Shown piece after piece: positions 13,501 to 21,639 of a stretch of DNA of 21,639 bases. The stretch is from Echinococcus granulosus (Eukaryota; Platyhelminthes; Cestoda; Cyclophyllidea; Taeniidae), in contig NW_020170388.1 of assembly GCF_000524195.1 (NCBI RefSeq), forward strand, positions 332,054 to 353,692. The letters are read 5' to 3'. The translations under genes were made by a program, and so were the position numbers. The notes beneath the pieces were generated by a model. The model saw nothing but the letters and a program-made list of their open reading frames with translations, searched no databases and had not been told where the DNA came from. Position 1 is the first letter of the stretch. Each line of letters starts with the position of its first letter.

Positions 13501-15941
13501 CCATGAACATCTCCACCTGTTTAAGCACAAATTTGATTCAGCTTTGCAGTCCTACTTTTAAACGATATCTTAACGTTCCTAACAAAAGAAATTCGGTCAA
13601 GTATTATTGCTAAAGCTTCAAAGGTGAGAAGAAAAAGCCACCTTCCTTTCAGACTATGAAATAACAATGATTTATCAAAACACGACTGGGCTAACATGGA
13701 ATTTGTAAACGTGACCAAATATTTCGAGAAAAATAAGTGTAATTTGCGTTGAATAGACTCTTCCAATGAAACCATTCCAAAACAACCTGCAACGTGCGAA
13801 TTTAATGAAAACCCCTACAATAAACTAGCAATAACACTTAATTTTATTCTTTTATAAAACAATTAATTAGCAACATTTTCACTTGATGCCCTTCAAAGAG
13901 GCAACAAGATTTCATGCGTGACCTATCCGATGAATTAGTAGCTCATTTGGCTTTAAGCAAAGAAATGATCTACTGAGACGTGCTCGAATAAAAGATTAAT
14001 GCATAAATGGGCTTCCAGAATAATAGTAGGAAGAGCGACTGCCATCAGAATCACTGTAAAACAGCCTTCAATGATTGTTAAAAAAGGGACATCACGTCTA
14101 GAAAGTGAGCCAAGATTGCAGCCATCACGTGTAAATCTTATGAGCGGAAAATATTTTCTTATTAAGTTGTAACACAAACATTTCATGAAAATCTCAAGTA
14201 TAAATCCGTATTTTATCAAATAAGTAAAATAGAATACACGTTTTAGAAGTGTTAATCAAGACCCGAAATTAAATTGTGCCTCATAGACGCAGAGTGAAAA
14301 CACTTCCATGAAAGTGTGCAGAGCTTGTACCACATTCATAATTTTCAAGACAACAGGAATCTACGCTTTCTTGAACTAACACGAAGATGTGACCCATATA
14401 TATGTTGTCCCCATAGCAGACGGACTATGATGACAGGCCTCAAATAAATTTTGTTGTACTGTGTTATGCTGTACCTGTACTCTACGTCCGCTGCCGCTCC
14501 TGAAGTACTCAGAGCTAATTTAGCAGCACCTAGAAACTAGCATAACAAGCTGCTATATTTATTAGTACGTGTTCGGAGTAAGTGGTAAGGAATAAAAGGC
14601 AGAGCACGTGATTGTTACACAGGAAGAGCAAAAAAAACCCGTTTTCTGGGCAAATCCTTTGTCAGCAGGGAACATACATCAACTCCCTCTCCACGAGTAA
14701 TGCACATAGACAAAAGCTACGAGATTTAAAGCTAGTGAATAGAATAAGATGTAGCGCTTTTCTTTTAAAAAAAGCAAAGAAAGTCCCAGTGCGAGTTAAA
14801 CCTTTGCAAGCATCCCCACCTACCAGCATTTTAGCACAAAAGTGAATACCACGTAACTCCAAAACCCTGTCACCAACCCATAATTGACAAAGCGCTGGAA
14901 GATGCTAGTTTGAAAAGAGTTACAAAAATGGAAAACGGTTTCTCGCCAAAAAGCGACGTTAGGGTATTTGGCAAAGAAATAATTACTTGGTTAAAAACGC
15001 TACCACATACCTCAGTTGTGAGTGACTGGTTAGCACCCTTGTTGAGTAAAAGGATAACAACATCTAGATGGTTCTCTTGTGCAGCCATGTAGAGAGGAGT
15101 GAAGCCAACCTAAATACAACAGGAAAGGGAGTAAAGCTGAGTCAAACTTTAAAACAGCTAAAAGCAATAGCGTCAGATGTGCCGTCCCAGAAGCTTAAAC
15201 CAAGCATATGAACATCTTAATGTTCAAAGAATACCCTATATTGTCGAGCACAGTTCAAAAATCAGAAACGTTAAGTGCAAGATAGGAAAAGGAAGACTAA
15301 AAGCCACAAGATATCCAGGAGCGGAAGAGATAAACTAAATCAAACGCCAGGGCTTACAAGGAAAAGCAGAGCATTAAATGTCTAAATGATTAGTCCCGCC
15401 AATTAAAGACATATTATACCGAACGCACCACTGACTGACAGTTGGGATTTGCATTTGCATCAACAAGAGCTCGAACAACACCCAGATGACCAGCAAGGGA
15501 GGCGATATGGAGAGGCGTGTTCCCCTTTTTCGAGGTAGCGTTAACATCTGCTCCGTGAAGAATCAACTCCTTTACTACCGCAGTGTGACCCTCTTTTGCC
15601 GCCAAGTGGAGTGCTGTCAAACCCGTCTACAAAATCCACAATGCGATGGCCGATAACGAGACAGCACAAAAGCTGCCTGTTTACAAGTATCTATCAATCT
15701 GGATAGGAGTACATGGTAACTCTACTATTTATATATAACAATAAAAATTTTCAAAGCATAAATTTGCACTTAACTGGACTGTCAATATAGCACGGAATTA
15801 CACATAGAAGAGCAATTAGCAAAAGTCGAGACCACTTACAGGATTGGTGGCATTTATATTAACGCCGGAATTTATCAAGTCTATAACCTTCTTCAGGTCG
15901 CCTGCCCGAGCAGCGCGTAACAGGTTTTCCCCTGATTCTCC
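1410..15941 (-). CDS. Ankyrin gene, partial: seven exons encoding ANK repeats 1-10
   Basis: Spliced coding segment, 3' to 5' on the plus strand: 15941-15840, 15626-15429, 15109-15011, 12694-12506, 8575-8477, 6488-6291, 1508-1410. Together these give 328 codons with no stop and all junctions in phase 0. The product is the start of a canonical ankyrin, the cytoplasmic adaptor that ties membrane channels, transporters and adhesion proteins to the spectrin skeleton. The order and wording of the repeats match repeats 1-10 of ANK1/UNC-44-type proteins one for one, including the shortened repeat 5, the LPALH start of repeat 6 and the TPLHCAAR of repeat 9. This collinearity distinguishes it from generic ankyrin-repeat proteins. 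The initiator Met and the downstream repeats, spectrin-binding ZU5/UPA module and death domain are not in the assembled exons. The gene appears intact over the visible part. Paralogue assignment (ANK1, 2 or 3) is not meaningful for an invertebrate, so no symbol is given. Confidence 0.95.
1509..6290 (-). other. Intron between repeat 8-9 and repeat 10 exons (4782 nt)
   Basis: This is the largest confirmed intron, from donor GTAGGT at 6290 to the acceptor ending at 1509. It is AT-rich with scattered open frames of under 100 codons on both strands that show no family motif. I saw no tRNA, no box C/D pair that could be defended, and no recognisable transposase or reverse transcriptase motif. Confidence 0.85.
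6291..6488 (-). CDS. Ankyrin exon: ANK repeats 8 and 9
   Basis: This 198-nt exon encodes two 33-residue repeats: [18 protein letters not shown] and then [17 protein letters not shown], ending NPSAKTR. The KWGR in repeat 8 and TPLHCAAR in repeat 9 are strong markers of animal ankyrin, and KWGR favours an invertebrate (vertebrate forms I recall have SRRGN there). The acceptor is GCCGACAG and the donor is GTAGGT at 6290. The two-repeat exon for repeats 8-9 matches the exon layout I remember for vertebrate ankyrin genes. A Cys-rich tail ([11 protein letters not shown]) is a local peculiarity. Confidence 0.96.
6489..8476 (-). other. Intron between repeat 7 and repeat 8-9 exons (1988 nt)
   Basis: Runs from donor GTATGG (8476) to acceptor GACAG. 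One plus-strand frame at about 7479-7844 is open for 121 codons but begins with GTG and contains no motif I recognise, so I treat it as chance. Confidence 0.85.
8477..8575 (-). CDS. Ankyrin exon: ANK repeat 7
   Basis: This 99-nt exon encodes one 33-residue repeat, [18 protein letters not shown] and then [14 protein letters not shown]. The AAHYG motif and NVNxQA-type ending are typical of repeat 7. The acceptor is TCTTCCAG and the donor is GTATGG at 8476. The fourth position of the core reads TALH rather than TPLH, a common neutral variant. It is isolated between a 3930-nt upstream and a 1988-nt downstream intron. Confidence 0.95.
8576..12505 (-). other. Intron between repeat 5-6 and repeat 7 exons (3930 nt)
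   Basis: Runs from donor GTGGGT (12505) to acceptor TCCAG. Composition is AT-rich with several A-runs (for example near 10316-10325). No RNA gene, repeat array or coding segment could be supported. Confidence 0.85.
12506..12694 (-). CDS. Ankyrin exon: ANK repeats 5 and 6
   Basis: This 189-nt exon (63 codons) opens [18 protein letters not shown], the diagnostic repeat 5 in which the usual TPLHxAA is replaced by TPLAVAL. Repeat 5 is short, about 31 residues ending in TRSRGG, as in other ankyrins. Repeat 6 begins [12 protein letters not shown] and ends NVNHQSQ, one residue longer than the nematode and vertebrate forms I recall. TRSRGG replaces the more common basic TKGKVR-like segment. The acceptor is TTCTTAG and the donor is GTGGGT at 12505. 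The exon stands out as GC-richer than the flanking introns. Confidence 0.95.
12695..15010 (-). other. Intron between repeat 4 and repeat 5-6 exons (2316 nt)
   Basis: Runs from donor GTATGT (15010) to acceptor CTTAG. AT-rich, with short non-significant open frames only. A small ATAT run near 14396-14402 is the only simple repeat seen. Confidence 0.85.
15011..15109 (-). CDS. Ankyrin exon: ANK repeat 4
   Basis: This 99-nt exon encodes exactly one repeat of 33 residues, [18 protein letters not shown] at the start and GANQSLTTE at the end. [13 protein letters not shown] is nearly invariant in animal ankyrins at repeat 4, so this exon is diagnostic of the family. The acceptor is TATTTAG and the donor is GTATGT at 15010. 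It lies 319 nt from the repeat 2-3 exon, the last short intron before introns become kilobases long. Confidence 0.95.
15110..15428 (-). other. Short intron between repeat 2-3 and repeat 4 exons (319 nt)
   Basis: Runs from donor GTGCGT (or GTGGTG three bases earlier) to acceptor TTTAG. Nothing else is seen in it. Confidence 0.88.
15429..15626 (-). CDS. Ankyrin exon: ANK repeats 2 and 3
   Basis: This 198-nt exon (66 codons) encodes two full 33-residue repeats, starting [14 protein letters not shown] and then [14 protein letters not shown], and ending near NPNCQSV. The acceptor is TTTGTAG. The 3' end is ambiguous by one codon. The strand reads CAGTCAGTGGTGCGT, so splicing at GTGCGT (15428) gives 198 nt, whereas splicing at GTGGTG (15431) gives 195 nt. 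I prefer the longer form because it restores the exact 33-residue spacing into repeat 4 and has G at donor position +5. The repeat 2 sequence HLAAKEGH corresponds to HLASKEGH in known ankyrins. Confidence 0.93.
15627..15839 (-). other. Short intron between repeat 1 and repeat 2-3 exons (213 nt)
   Basis: Runs from consensus donor GTAAGT to acceptor TTTTGTAG. It is the shortest intron in the window. Confidence 0.92.
15840..15941 (-). CDS. Ankyrin exon: N-terminal cap, ANK repeat 1
   Basis: This 102-nt, 34-codon exon reads [18 protein letters not shown] and ends NINATNP. The [10 protein letters not shown] segment is the signature of ankyrin repeat 1, where vertebrate and nematode proteins have FLRAARxGNL, and the following INSGVNIN matches the first-repeat loop. 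The acceptor is CTTTAG before GGA, with an in-frame TAG directly upstream, so coding cannot extend further 5' without a splice. The donor is a consensus GTAAGT at 15839. There is no ATG in the exon, so at least one upstream exon must supply the start. The next intron is only 213 nt. Confidence 0.93.
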
Positions 15942-17486
15942 CTAAAGCATGAAATAATGTGATGTCGCAGAAATAAATAATAGACTTTGGTGAACGAGGC
16001 CTACGAGTCACACAACTGCACATCGCGGCACAAGGTAAAACAGGACGTTATCTGGTGTGCGCATAGAACCTCTGATTTATTCAACGCATAAGTCCTCAGA
16101 AAATAAAAAGAAAAACAAAGGCGGAAAAAAGCCAGTTAAGTACACATCACTTGTTTAAAGTTGTCATGCAAGACCGGGATGTTTATCAGAAAAAGCAATA
16201 GATTATACAAAAAATGCTAGCCCCAACCCCACGTTTAGTGGATCCGTGTTGAGGATCAGTCCCCCTGGTCATCGAAAATCCGTAAGCCTCAAACTATCCA
16301 ACGACCCGAATCAATTCCCAATTCACTAAAACAAAACACTATAGACAGCCAAGTTTAGTGATTTCACAAAAGCTTAATAAATGCCCTAGCAAACAATGCA
16401 GCAATACTTAAAATTTATATTTTTCATAAATATATTTGTGGTGCGAATGCATTGTATATCTATCTGCGTGATGATAGTTGCCCTACGTTTAATAAATCTG
16501 TTAGAGGGTTTCCCAAGCCTTGAATTTTATTAGGCGAAATCTCATATTCAACCACTTCTATAGTGATTCAGGATTTTAAGCAGGTCTGGGGTCAAAGTTT
16601 GTGGAATGCTTACACTTGTTCCTGTGTATTTAATTCACTTAGTGATTTTCCCCACATGTTCATAAAATTCATGGCATTATTTTCTTTTGCTCCTTGAAAC
16701 AGATCTTGCATATTTTCTTCGTTGTGTGTGGCGTCCTCCCGAATTCCTAAAAGCCCAAAGCAACACGGAAGTACACATTTACTAGGGCACCGAAGAGCCA
16801 GGATTACAGTATAGGACGGGACTCGTAAATATTCTCTTCCTTATCCCTCACACTCCTAAAAAACACCCAGGCTGGAAGAGTTTTATGCCATGTTTGCTGA
16901 ACAAAGTAAGTGAGGAGGCCGAATACAACTTCAGGGGGGTTTGGACACGGGACCTTTCTCCAGGTTGCAGGACGTTGCCCCTCCTCAGTCGCGGGGTTCA
17001 ATTCGTATGTCTGCCTCCTCTCCGAAAGAAGACACTTAAACAATGCAAGTATTACACCAACAATGCGATAACTTGGTATTTTATTTAACTATGCAAGCAC
17101 TTTAGTCTATGCAGGTTGCATGTTCGCCCCGCCCCGAACTGTGGCCTTTGGAACCCTTCCGTGAACCACTAATATAGGTTCACCCATGCTTCTTCATCAG
17201 AGACTGGAAAAGATACATTTAGCATGTCCCACACGTCATGCGGAGATAGAGGGTTAAGCAATATAACAGGCCGCGACTGCAGCACTAGCCTCATTTATCT
17301 CCTCCTCCTTGGCCTTTATTCCCTTAGAACGACGGGAATGAATGGATTTGGGCATATTTATTGCCCAATGTCAATGGAGATAGATACAAGTTTAGAAATA
17401 GCTGGACATGAGGCTCTTCTCTGGTTTAAAAGATGTTGTCCGTCCCTCAATCACGAGGCCCTATTCGACCACCCGCTTCCTCCCTG

Positions 17487-17510
17487 AAAGGTACATTTGA
17501 AAGTACCTTT
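17487..17510. repeat. Perfect 8-bp inverted repeat with 8-nt loop
   Basis: AAAGGTAC at 17487-17494 and GTACCTTT at 17503-17510 are perfect reverse complements around an ATTTGAAA spacer. It could form a small hairpin or be the palindromic end of a decayed element. No pairing partner or target duplication was found, so chance is possible. Confidence 0.5.
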
Positions 17511-18410
17511 GTTTTGGTTTTGCAATATTGCCCCAAAATGAATACCGCTTCCTATGCAAGTGTCAGTAACGCCTTGTTCATTTTTCTGAAATGAAATTGC
17601 GCGTGATGGTCTGATTGATAATACGCGTTTAGCTGAATGGATCGCTATGCATGGAAAGTCAAAAGAAAGACGATCAAATTTTCCAAAATTTGCAATCGAT
17701 GTTCTCAGTGCCCTAAGCTACTAAGTTTGCCGCATGAAACCTTTTGTGGTTTTTTATTCTAGTTAACTGCAAAATAGTCGCCAACTGAACCCATCTGTAA
17801 TGCTCATTTTGATGGTATCTCAAAATACACCACTGTGCAAATAATATTTGACTAGAACTATATTTCGTGTCTAGACATGGATTTAAAAAACCGAGTCCCA
17901 AGAGTACACGGATTTACGAAGTTGCAGCGTATCTTTTTGGTGGATTCATGCTTTACTACACCACAAGACCTGCACACAGGGAAAAATTATGCAACTTTAT
18001 GGAATAAAAGTCCGACTTAAATATTACTCACAACAGAAACCCATGTAAGTTAAAATTTGTATATATTTCATAAGCTGCTAACCACGAGCGTGTTTGCAAC
18101 GGCTATTTAAAAAAGGATTCAATATGACGGAATTGTCATTTTTACACCCGACCACTTCACCCACATTGCTTACTGCAGTTTGACGCATTCCTAGTTCATT
18201 GAAAGCGCAATGACAGGCGAAAAAAAATATTTTAGGGGTTATACATCTCTCCCTAATATTTTCACTGTTTTTTTCTCCTACGGCCTGTTTTTACGCTCAG
18301 GACCGAGGAGGTAGGTTAGAGGAGGACATCATGTGGTTTGGTGGTGTGAAATTCTGCAAATGACAAAAGTTGTGTGAGAATGTCTGAGTTTGTCTTCCTC
18401 CCCTCCCCCT

Positions 18411-18517
18411 CCTCCTCAAGGGTTGATGATGCCCTCCCGGTGTCAAGGTCGGGTTAATCTACCATCTTGTCACCTTTAAATGATGCCTTTAAACAAACGT
18501 GCATTGCATTTCAGTCT
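18411..18517 (+). repeat. Degenerate dispersed repeat, type 1 copy 1
   Basis: By eye this aligns with 20481-20579 in direct orientation. Shared blocks include CTTGTCACCT, AAATG-TGC-TTTAAAC and TTTCAGT, with small indels. A weaker match may extend left to about 18275. A 25-nt pyrimidine tract at 18393-18417 borders it. The element class is unknown, and no reverse transcriptase or terminal inverted repeat was seen. Confidence 0.5.
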
Positions 18518-18671
18518 GACTAACAGAAAGTACGCAGGAAACGTAAGAATTTTAAGAATCGCATAAGAAATTAAACGTCATTTTCCCTGACAGGTTTCCA
18601 CATGTAAGAAACATAAACACTAGAATGGCCTTACGAAAATAAGGTTTTGGGTAAAGAAGACACCTCTTCTG

Positions 18672-18866
18672 TGGCATCTCGAGTCTTCCCTGAAGTCGTA
18701 AAAGTTACAGTAGTGTGGCAGAAAATGTATTTCCAACGTGCAGAAGAGCTGAGGCTGCTGGTATGGCCTGGGGCCATGCCACCGAGTGGAATTACAGCCT
18801 GCTGCGAATGGGGTCCCCTCGTGATCAACTGCAGAGTTTAAAACCTATCAAAGCACCATACTTATT
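18672..18866 (+). repeat. Degenerate dispersed repeat, type 2 copy 1
   Basis: By eye this aligns with 19826-20020 in direct orientation over about 195 nt. Matching blocks are AGTCTTC, ACAGTAGT, CCAACnTnCAGAAG, GGCCAnGCCnCCGAG and AAAGCACnA. The alignment is interrupted by substitutions and small indels, as expected for an old repeat. It lies about 155 nt after the type 1 copy and may be part of the same longer unit. Confidence 0.55.
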
Positions 18867-19825
18867 TCTTATTCATCATGAAAAGTAATCCGATAAGGAA
18901 ATTTTTATTTCTCCTCTCACCATAATCAGGCCCTAATTTTCCACTTACACAACAGTACTTTCAGGCCCAGCCCATAAAACAGTAGAGCCTGGATATCTTG
19001 GTTCCTTGAAATAACAAGAGTAGACAGAGTGATTGCTACCTCCCATTTCATTGTTATTGTCATTGAAGTCTTACAACTAAACATGAGAATCCGTTTTACA
19101 TTTATTTAGTATTACTTGATTAACAATGTAAAAACAAGGGCTAATAAGACAACAGGGATGACTTGACGGTATTCCCTAGTCGGCCTTGCCTTCATCCCTC
19201 TCCTCATACATCTAACGGCGAAGTCTGTGTCAAATTGTGGTACTTCCAAATTCACCATGTCAACTAAACAATAATTCTCCTATTCCTTCCGTTTGTTTGG
19301 TGCTGGATGTTCCCATGTCCTGATCACTGTGACCGAGGCGAAAAGGTTCTCTAAACTACTTTTGAAGAGCTTAAATCTTGAGGGTTTTAGTCATCGACAA
19401 AGTGTGTATTTGGTGCACCGATCTGGTGAAGTTTTCGGCTTTTTTGACCAGACCTGACCTGATATACTTTTTTTCCAAGAGAAGAGGAGAGGAGGGGGAT
19501 GTAAAAGCATTGCATTAATTGAAATTTGTAATAGCACTGACTTGCTGGTGAAGATGGGCGTAGACCTGAACGCGATGCCTCTACCAATAGTCGCTTTAGA
19601 AGGAGTTTACTCTGAAAAGGCCAAACGAAGACAAATTTGGTCTCACATTGGCATTTTAATGTTTCAAGCATTATCCAATTTTTGCTGTAGGCTTCATCTA
19701 CAGATAATATCAGCGACACAATTTGTTACCGAACCCCTCCATCTTTCCCTATCTCATACCTTCAACAATGATATCTGAGCGGCTCTTGAACTGTCAGTAT
19801 GAAGGAGTTGGATGAGATAACATAT

Positions 19826-20020
19826 TGCCATTAGTCTTCTCTGTTGTCATAAACAGCCACAGTAGTAATAACAGGAAGTGTACTGCCAACATTCAGAAGG
19901 TTTGAGCGCCTTCCGACATGGCTTGAAGGCAGGCCACGCCGCCGAGCGGAAGTACAATCTAACTCGACAAAAAGTGGCCTCTTAGTCAGAGTTAAACAAA
20001 CCGTAAAGCACTACACTAAC
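19826..20020 (+). repeat. Degenerate dispersed repeat, type 2 copy 2
   Basis: Second copy of the type 2 element, 1154 nt downstream of the first. The most similar part is around the GCCACGCCGCCGAGCGGAA block (19934-19952), which corresponds to GCCATGCCACCGAGTGGAA in the other copy; most of the differences there are transitions. Confidence 0.55.
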
Positions 20021-20480
20021 CTCAGGAGGAATCGCCTCTTCCCACCCCCTTCTTGATCAAGTCAATTTATCTTGCGGAAAAAAAAGAAGAAAATAAATGA
20101 GAACGTTCTGGGATTATTTTGTTGAGCATATTTGTTTGAATATTCCCTCGTGGAGAAGCGGAGTCGTCGGTCCCTAATGAAGGGATAAACTCTGACCTTT
20201 CCGTAAAAGTTTGGTAACCTGTAAACACCCTCCACACTACAAAATATAAAATGCCTTCTTCCGAGCAATCTTCTTGATACAAGGGTCCGAAGTCGGCTTA
20301 GGTAGAAAGGAGAGACAATAAAATATTGTTCTATCTCACCACTGCTGCCAGTGTGATACTATCATTGTTCCGGCTTTGGACCCTTGGATCGAGACGAGTA
20401 GGAAAAGACATTTTTTATTTGCGTGGATGGAAAAGGTTTACAGGTTGCTATAGTTTTATAGGGCATGGGCGGCTGTTCTA

Positions 20481-20579
20481 CCCCTTGAGGACCGGTGTCG
20501 TCCACCCAGTCAAAAAGGTTGGTGTCAACTAGACCCTTGTCACCTAAATGGTGCATTTAAACCGCACAATTTTCAGTTT
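20481..20579 (+). repeat. Degenerate dispersed repeat, type 1 copy 2
   Basis: Partner of 18411-18517, about 2.07 kb away in the same orientation, sharing CTTGTCACCT and a TTTAAAC block at conserved spacing. The similarity to the left (from about 20366) is weaker. An open frame on the minus strand spans it (20362-20556) but has no recognised domain. Confidence 0.5.
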
Positions 20580-20686
20580 GGAAACACCAGGATGAAGTAT
20601 AGTGGATTTACAAGCTGCTTTTAGGTTAAATTTTGCCAAAAATAACTTTTCTTGCCTCTAATAGGAGCAATGGTTGAATGAAGGAA

Positions 20687-21123
20687 CTAAAGTCTTTTGC
20701 TCTTCTCTGTGATTAAATCCATAGTGACTTCATAAATATCGCTGACGCCATTGCTGCTTATCATAAACAAGACATTCCTACCTCTCTTCATCATTTCAGA
20801 CCTTGCGTGGAAGAGTGTGGAAGAGAGGAGCTGTAGAAAGGTGCTAAGTGGTGATGCCAAATAGTGCAAGTGATATCCCAACGGTCGTGGTGTGTATTCA
20901 CCACTATAACGGACCTTTTCGATATTCCACTTGCATTCACTGATTTTAATGTCATTGTCTTTCTTCTGCAACTCTTCTTCGTCCTTGATACTTGTTTTAC
21001 GGTCACGTTCAATACACATCGACTCTAGAGTGTCGGAGAGCTTAGATACCGTCACCCGTCTCTCTCCTCCATCTCCTTTAAGCATTACCTCTGGAGTGCT
21101 GCACTCACATAATTGTGGTGCCT
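20687..21123 (-). other. Unexplained open frame, about 145 codons, 133 from the first ATG
   Basis: The frame is open on the minus strand from just after a TGA near 21126 to a stop at about 20687, with an ATG at 21085. The first part is strongly charged (KDEEELQKKDNDIK) and could form a short helix. The second part is Ser/Leu-rich and looks like translated repeat or low-complexity DNA. No domain is recognised. It overlaps the candidate initiator exon in another frame, so both cannot readily be coding in one transcript. It could be chance, a remnant of a mobile element, or an unrecognised alternative exon. Confidence 0.2.
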
Positions 21124-21144
21124 TTCTTCACCTCTTCTTCCCAT
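21109..21144 (-). CDS. Candidate initiator exon of the ankyrin gene
   Basis: On the minus strand an ATG at 21144-21142 sits in a favourable context (A at -3, G at +4). It is followed by eleven sense codons, MGRRGEERHHNY in all, ending exactly at a consensus GTGAGT donor (21108) in phase 0. Joined to the repeat 1 exon it would give HHNY then [12 protein letters not shown] in frame, a short basic/acidic leader of the kind found before repeat 1 in ankyrins. Intron 1 would be 5167 nt. Against it, a phase-0 ATG-to-donor arrangement of this size could arise by chance once or so in nearly 6 kb, there is no residue-level similarity to judge, and the 5' untranslated exon and promoter are not identified. 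Confidence 0.3.
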
Positions 21145-21639
21145 TTTCCCTTCGTCCCTAATTAGCGTATTCCCCTCTCAGTCGTAGTTAGTCCCCGGTC
21201 GACAATCACTCCACTTATCCGCCTGTGACTGACATCTGAGCCAGTCATATCAACGATGGTAGAAATACCGATTTTGTCACATGACATGACCTTCGACACG
21301 GTGATTACGGTGCTGCAAGTGAGACAGCTTTAGACCAATCAAAATTGAGTACCCGCAAGAGGCCTTTGGAGTACCTTGGCAGAAAAGTTAGAGTTAGAAA
21401 AGTATTTCTCTCTTCTTTACCCAATTTATAGGAAGTGTTCAGAACTACTTATACGATACATAGTTATTAACATTTTTAAGGGGAAAATGTTGTTCCACTT
21501 TTCGCTTAAAGGGACTAGATATTCTGTAATAGGCTCAGTGGTTCTAGCTTCCACCTCAGCTCGCAAGCCTTTGAAACGAGCAGACGGGTTGGATAATGGC
21601 ATCCTTTAGAGAGTAGGGATAATAAAGGAACTACAAGTG

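Larger units (their letters stand above)
15942..21639. other. Region upstream of the repeat 1 exon: intron 1 and/or 5' flank
   Basis: No exon with recognisable protein similarity lies here, although the repeat 1 exon lacks a start codon and needs an upstream exon. The stretch differs from the downstream introns in having locally GC-richer, pyrimidine-rich segments and degenerate repeats at 18.3-20.8 kb. From 15942 to about 16800 I see nothing but AT-rich sequence. Whether the transcription start is inside the window is not decided by the sequence. Confidence 0.7.

Noticed and set aside
16852..17043. Minus-strand frame of 64 codons ending at a phase-0 GTGAGG site, a possible ankyrin first exon
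   Set aside because: The frame starts with TTG and contains no ATG upstream or within the useful part. The translation (for example YELNPATEEGQRP) looks repeat-derived and has no ankyrin-like character.
18022..18050. ATG followed by a consensus GTGAGT donor on the minus strand
   Set aside because: The ATG gives only four codons plus one base, so the junction would be phase 1 and would not fit the phase-0 acceptor at 15941.
1..21639. Bacterial-type features: operons, CRISPR arrays, terminators, insertion sequences
   Set aside because: The GT-AG intron structure and animal ankyrin show the DNA is eukaryotic, and no regularly spaced repeats or transposase motifs were seen.

Overview
The window is animal (metazoan) nuclear DNA. 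The only gene I can support is the 5' part of an ankyrin gene of the ANK1/2/3, UNC-44 and Drosophila Ank family, on the minus strand. Seven exons encode 328 consecutive codons that correspond to ankyrin repeats 1 to 10 of the usual 24-repeat membrane-binding domain. No exon has an internal stop, every splice junction is phase 0, and every intron obeys GT-AG. The other open frames I see look like chance, shadow or repeat-derived frames.

Layout from the 5' end of the gene (right side of the window) leftwards: 15942-21639 has no confirmed exon. It may be intron 1 or 5' flank, it holds degenerate repeats, and it contains one candidate start exon (21109-21144). Repeat 1 is at 15840-15941, repeats 2-3 at 15429-15626, repeat 4 at 15011-15109, repeats 5-6 at 12506-12694, repeat 7 at 8477-8575, repeats 8-9 at 6291-6488 and repeat 10 at 1410-1508. 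Introns are 213, 319, 2316, 3930, 1988 and 4782 nt, and a further intron of at least 1409 nt runs off the left edge. Repeats 11-24 and the ZU5, UPA and death-domain regions would lie beyond position 1.

The organism cannot be fixed from this window. The repeat sequences (for example AAKWGR in repeat 8 and LQQGHDRVV in repeat 5) are closer to what I remember of invertebrate than of vertebrate ankyrins. AT-rich kilobase introns around short, more GC-rich exons, with very short introns early in the gene, would suit a flatworm (fluke or tapeworm). That assignment is inference only.

I found no convincing undescribed system. The points worth a second look are the one-or-two-repeats-per-exon design, a tandem splice donor at the end of the repeat 2-3 exon, a possible short initiator exon at 21109-21144, and a degenerate repeat family at 18.3-20.8 kb.
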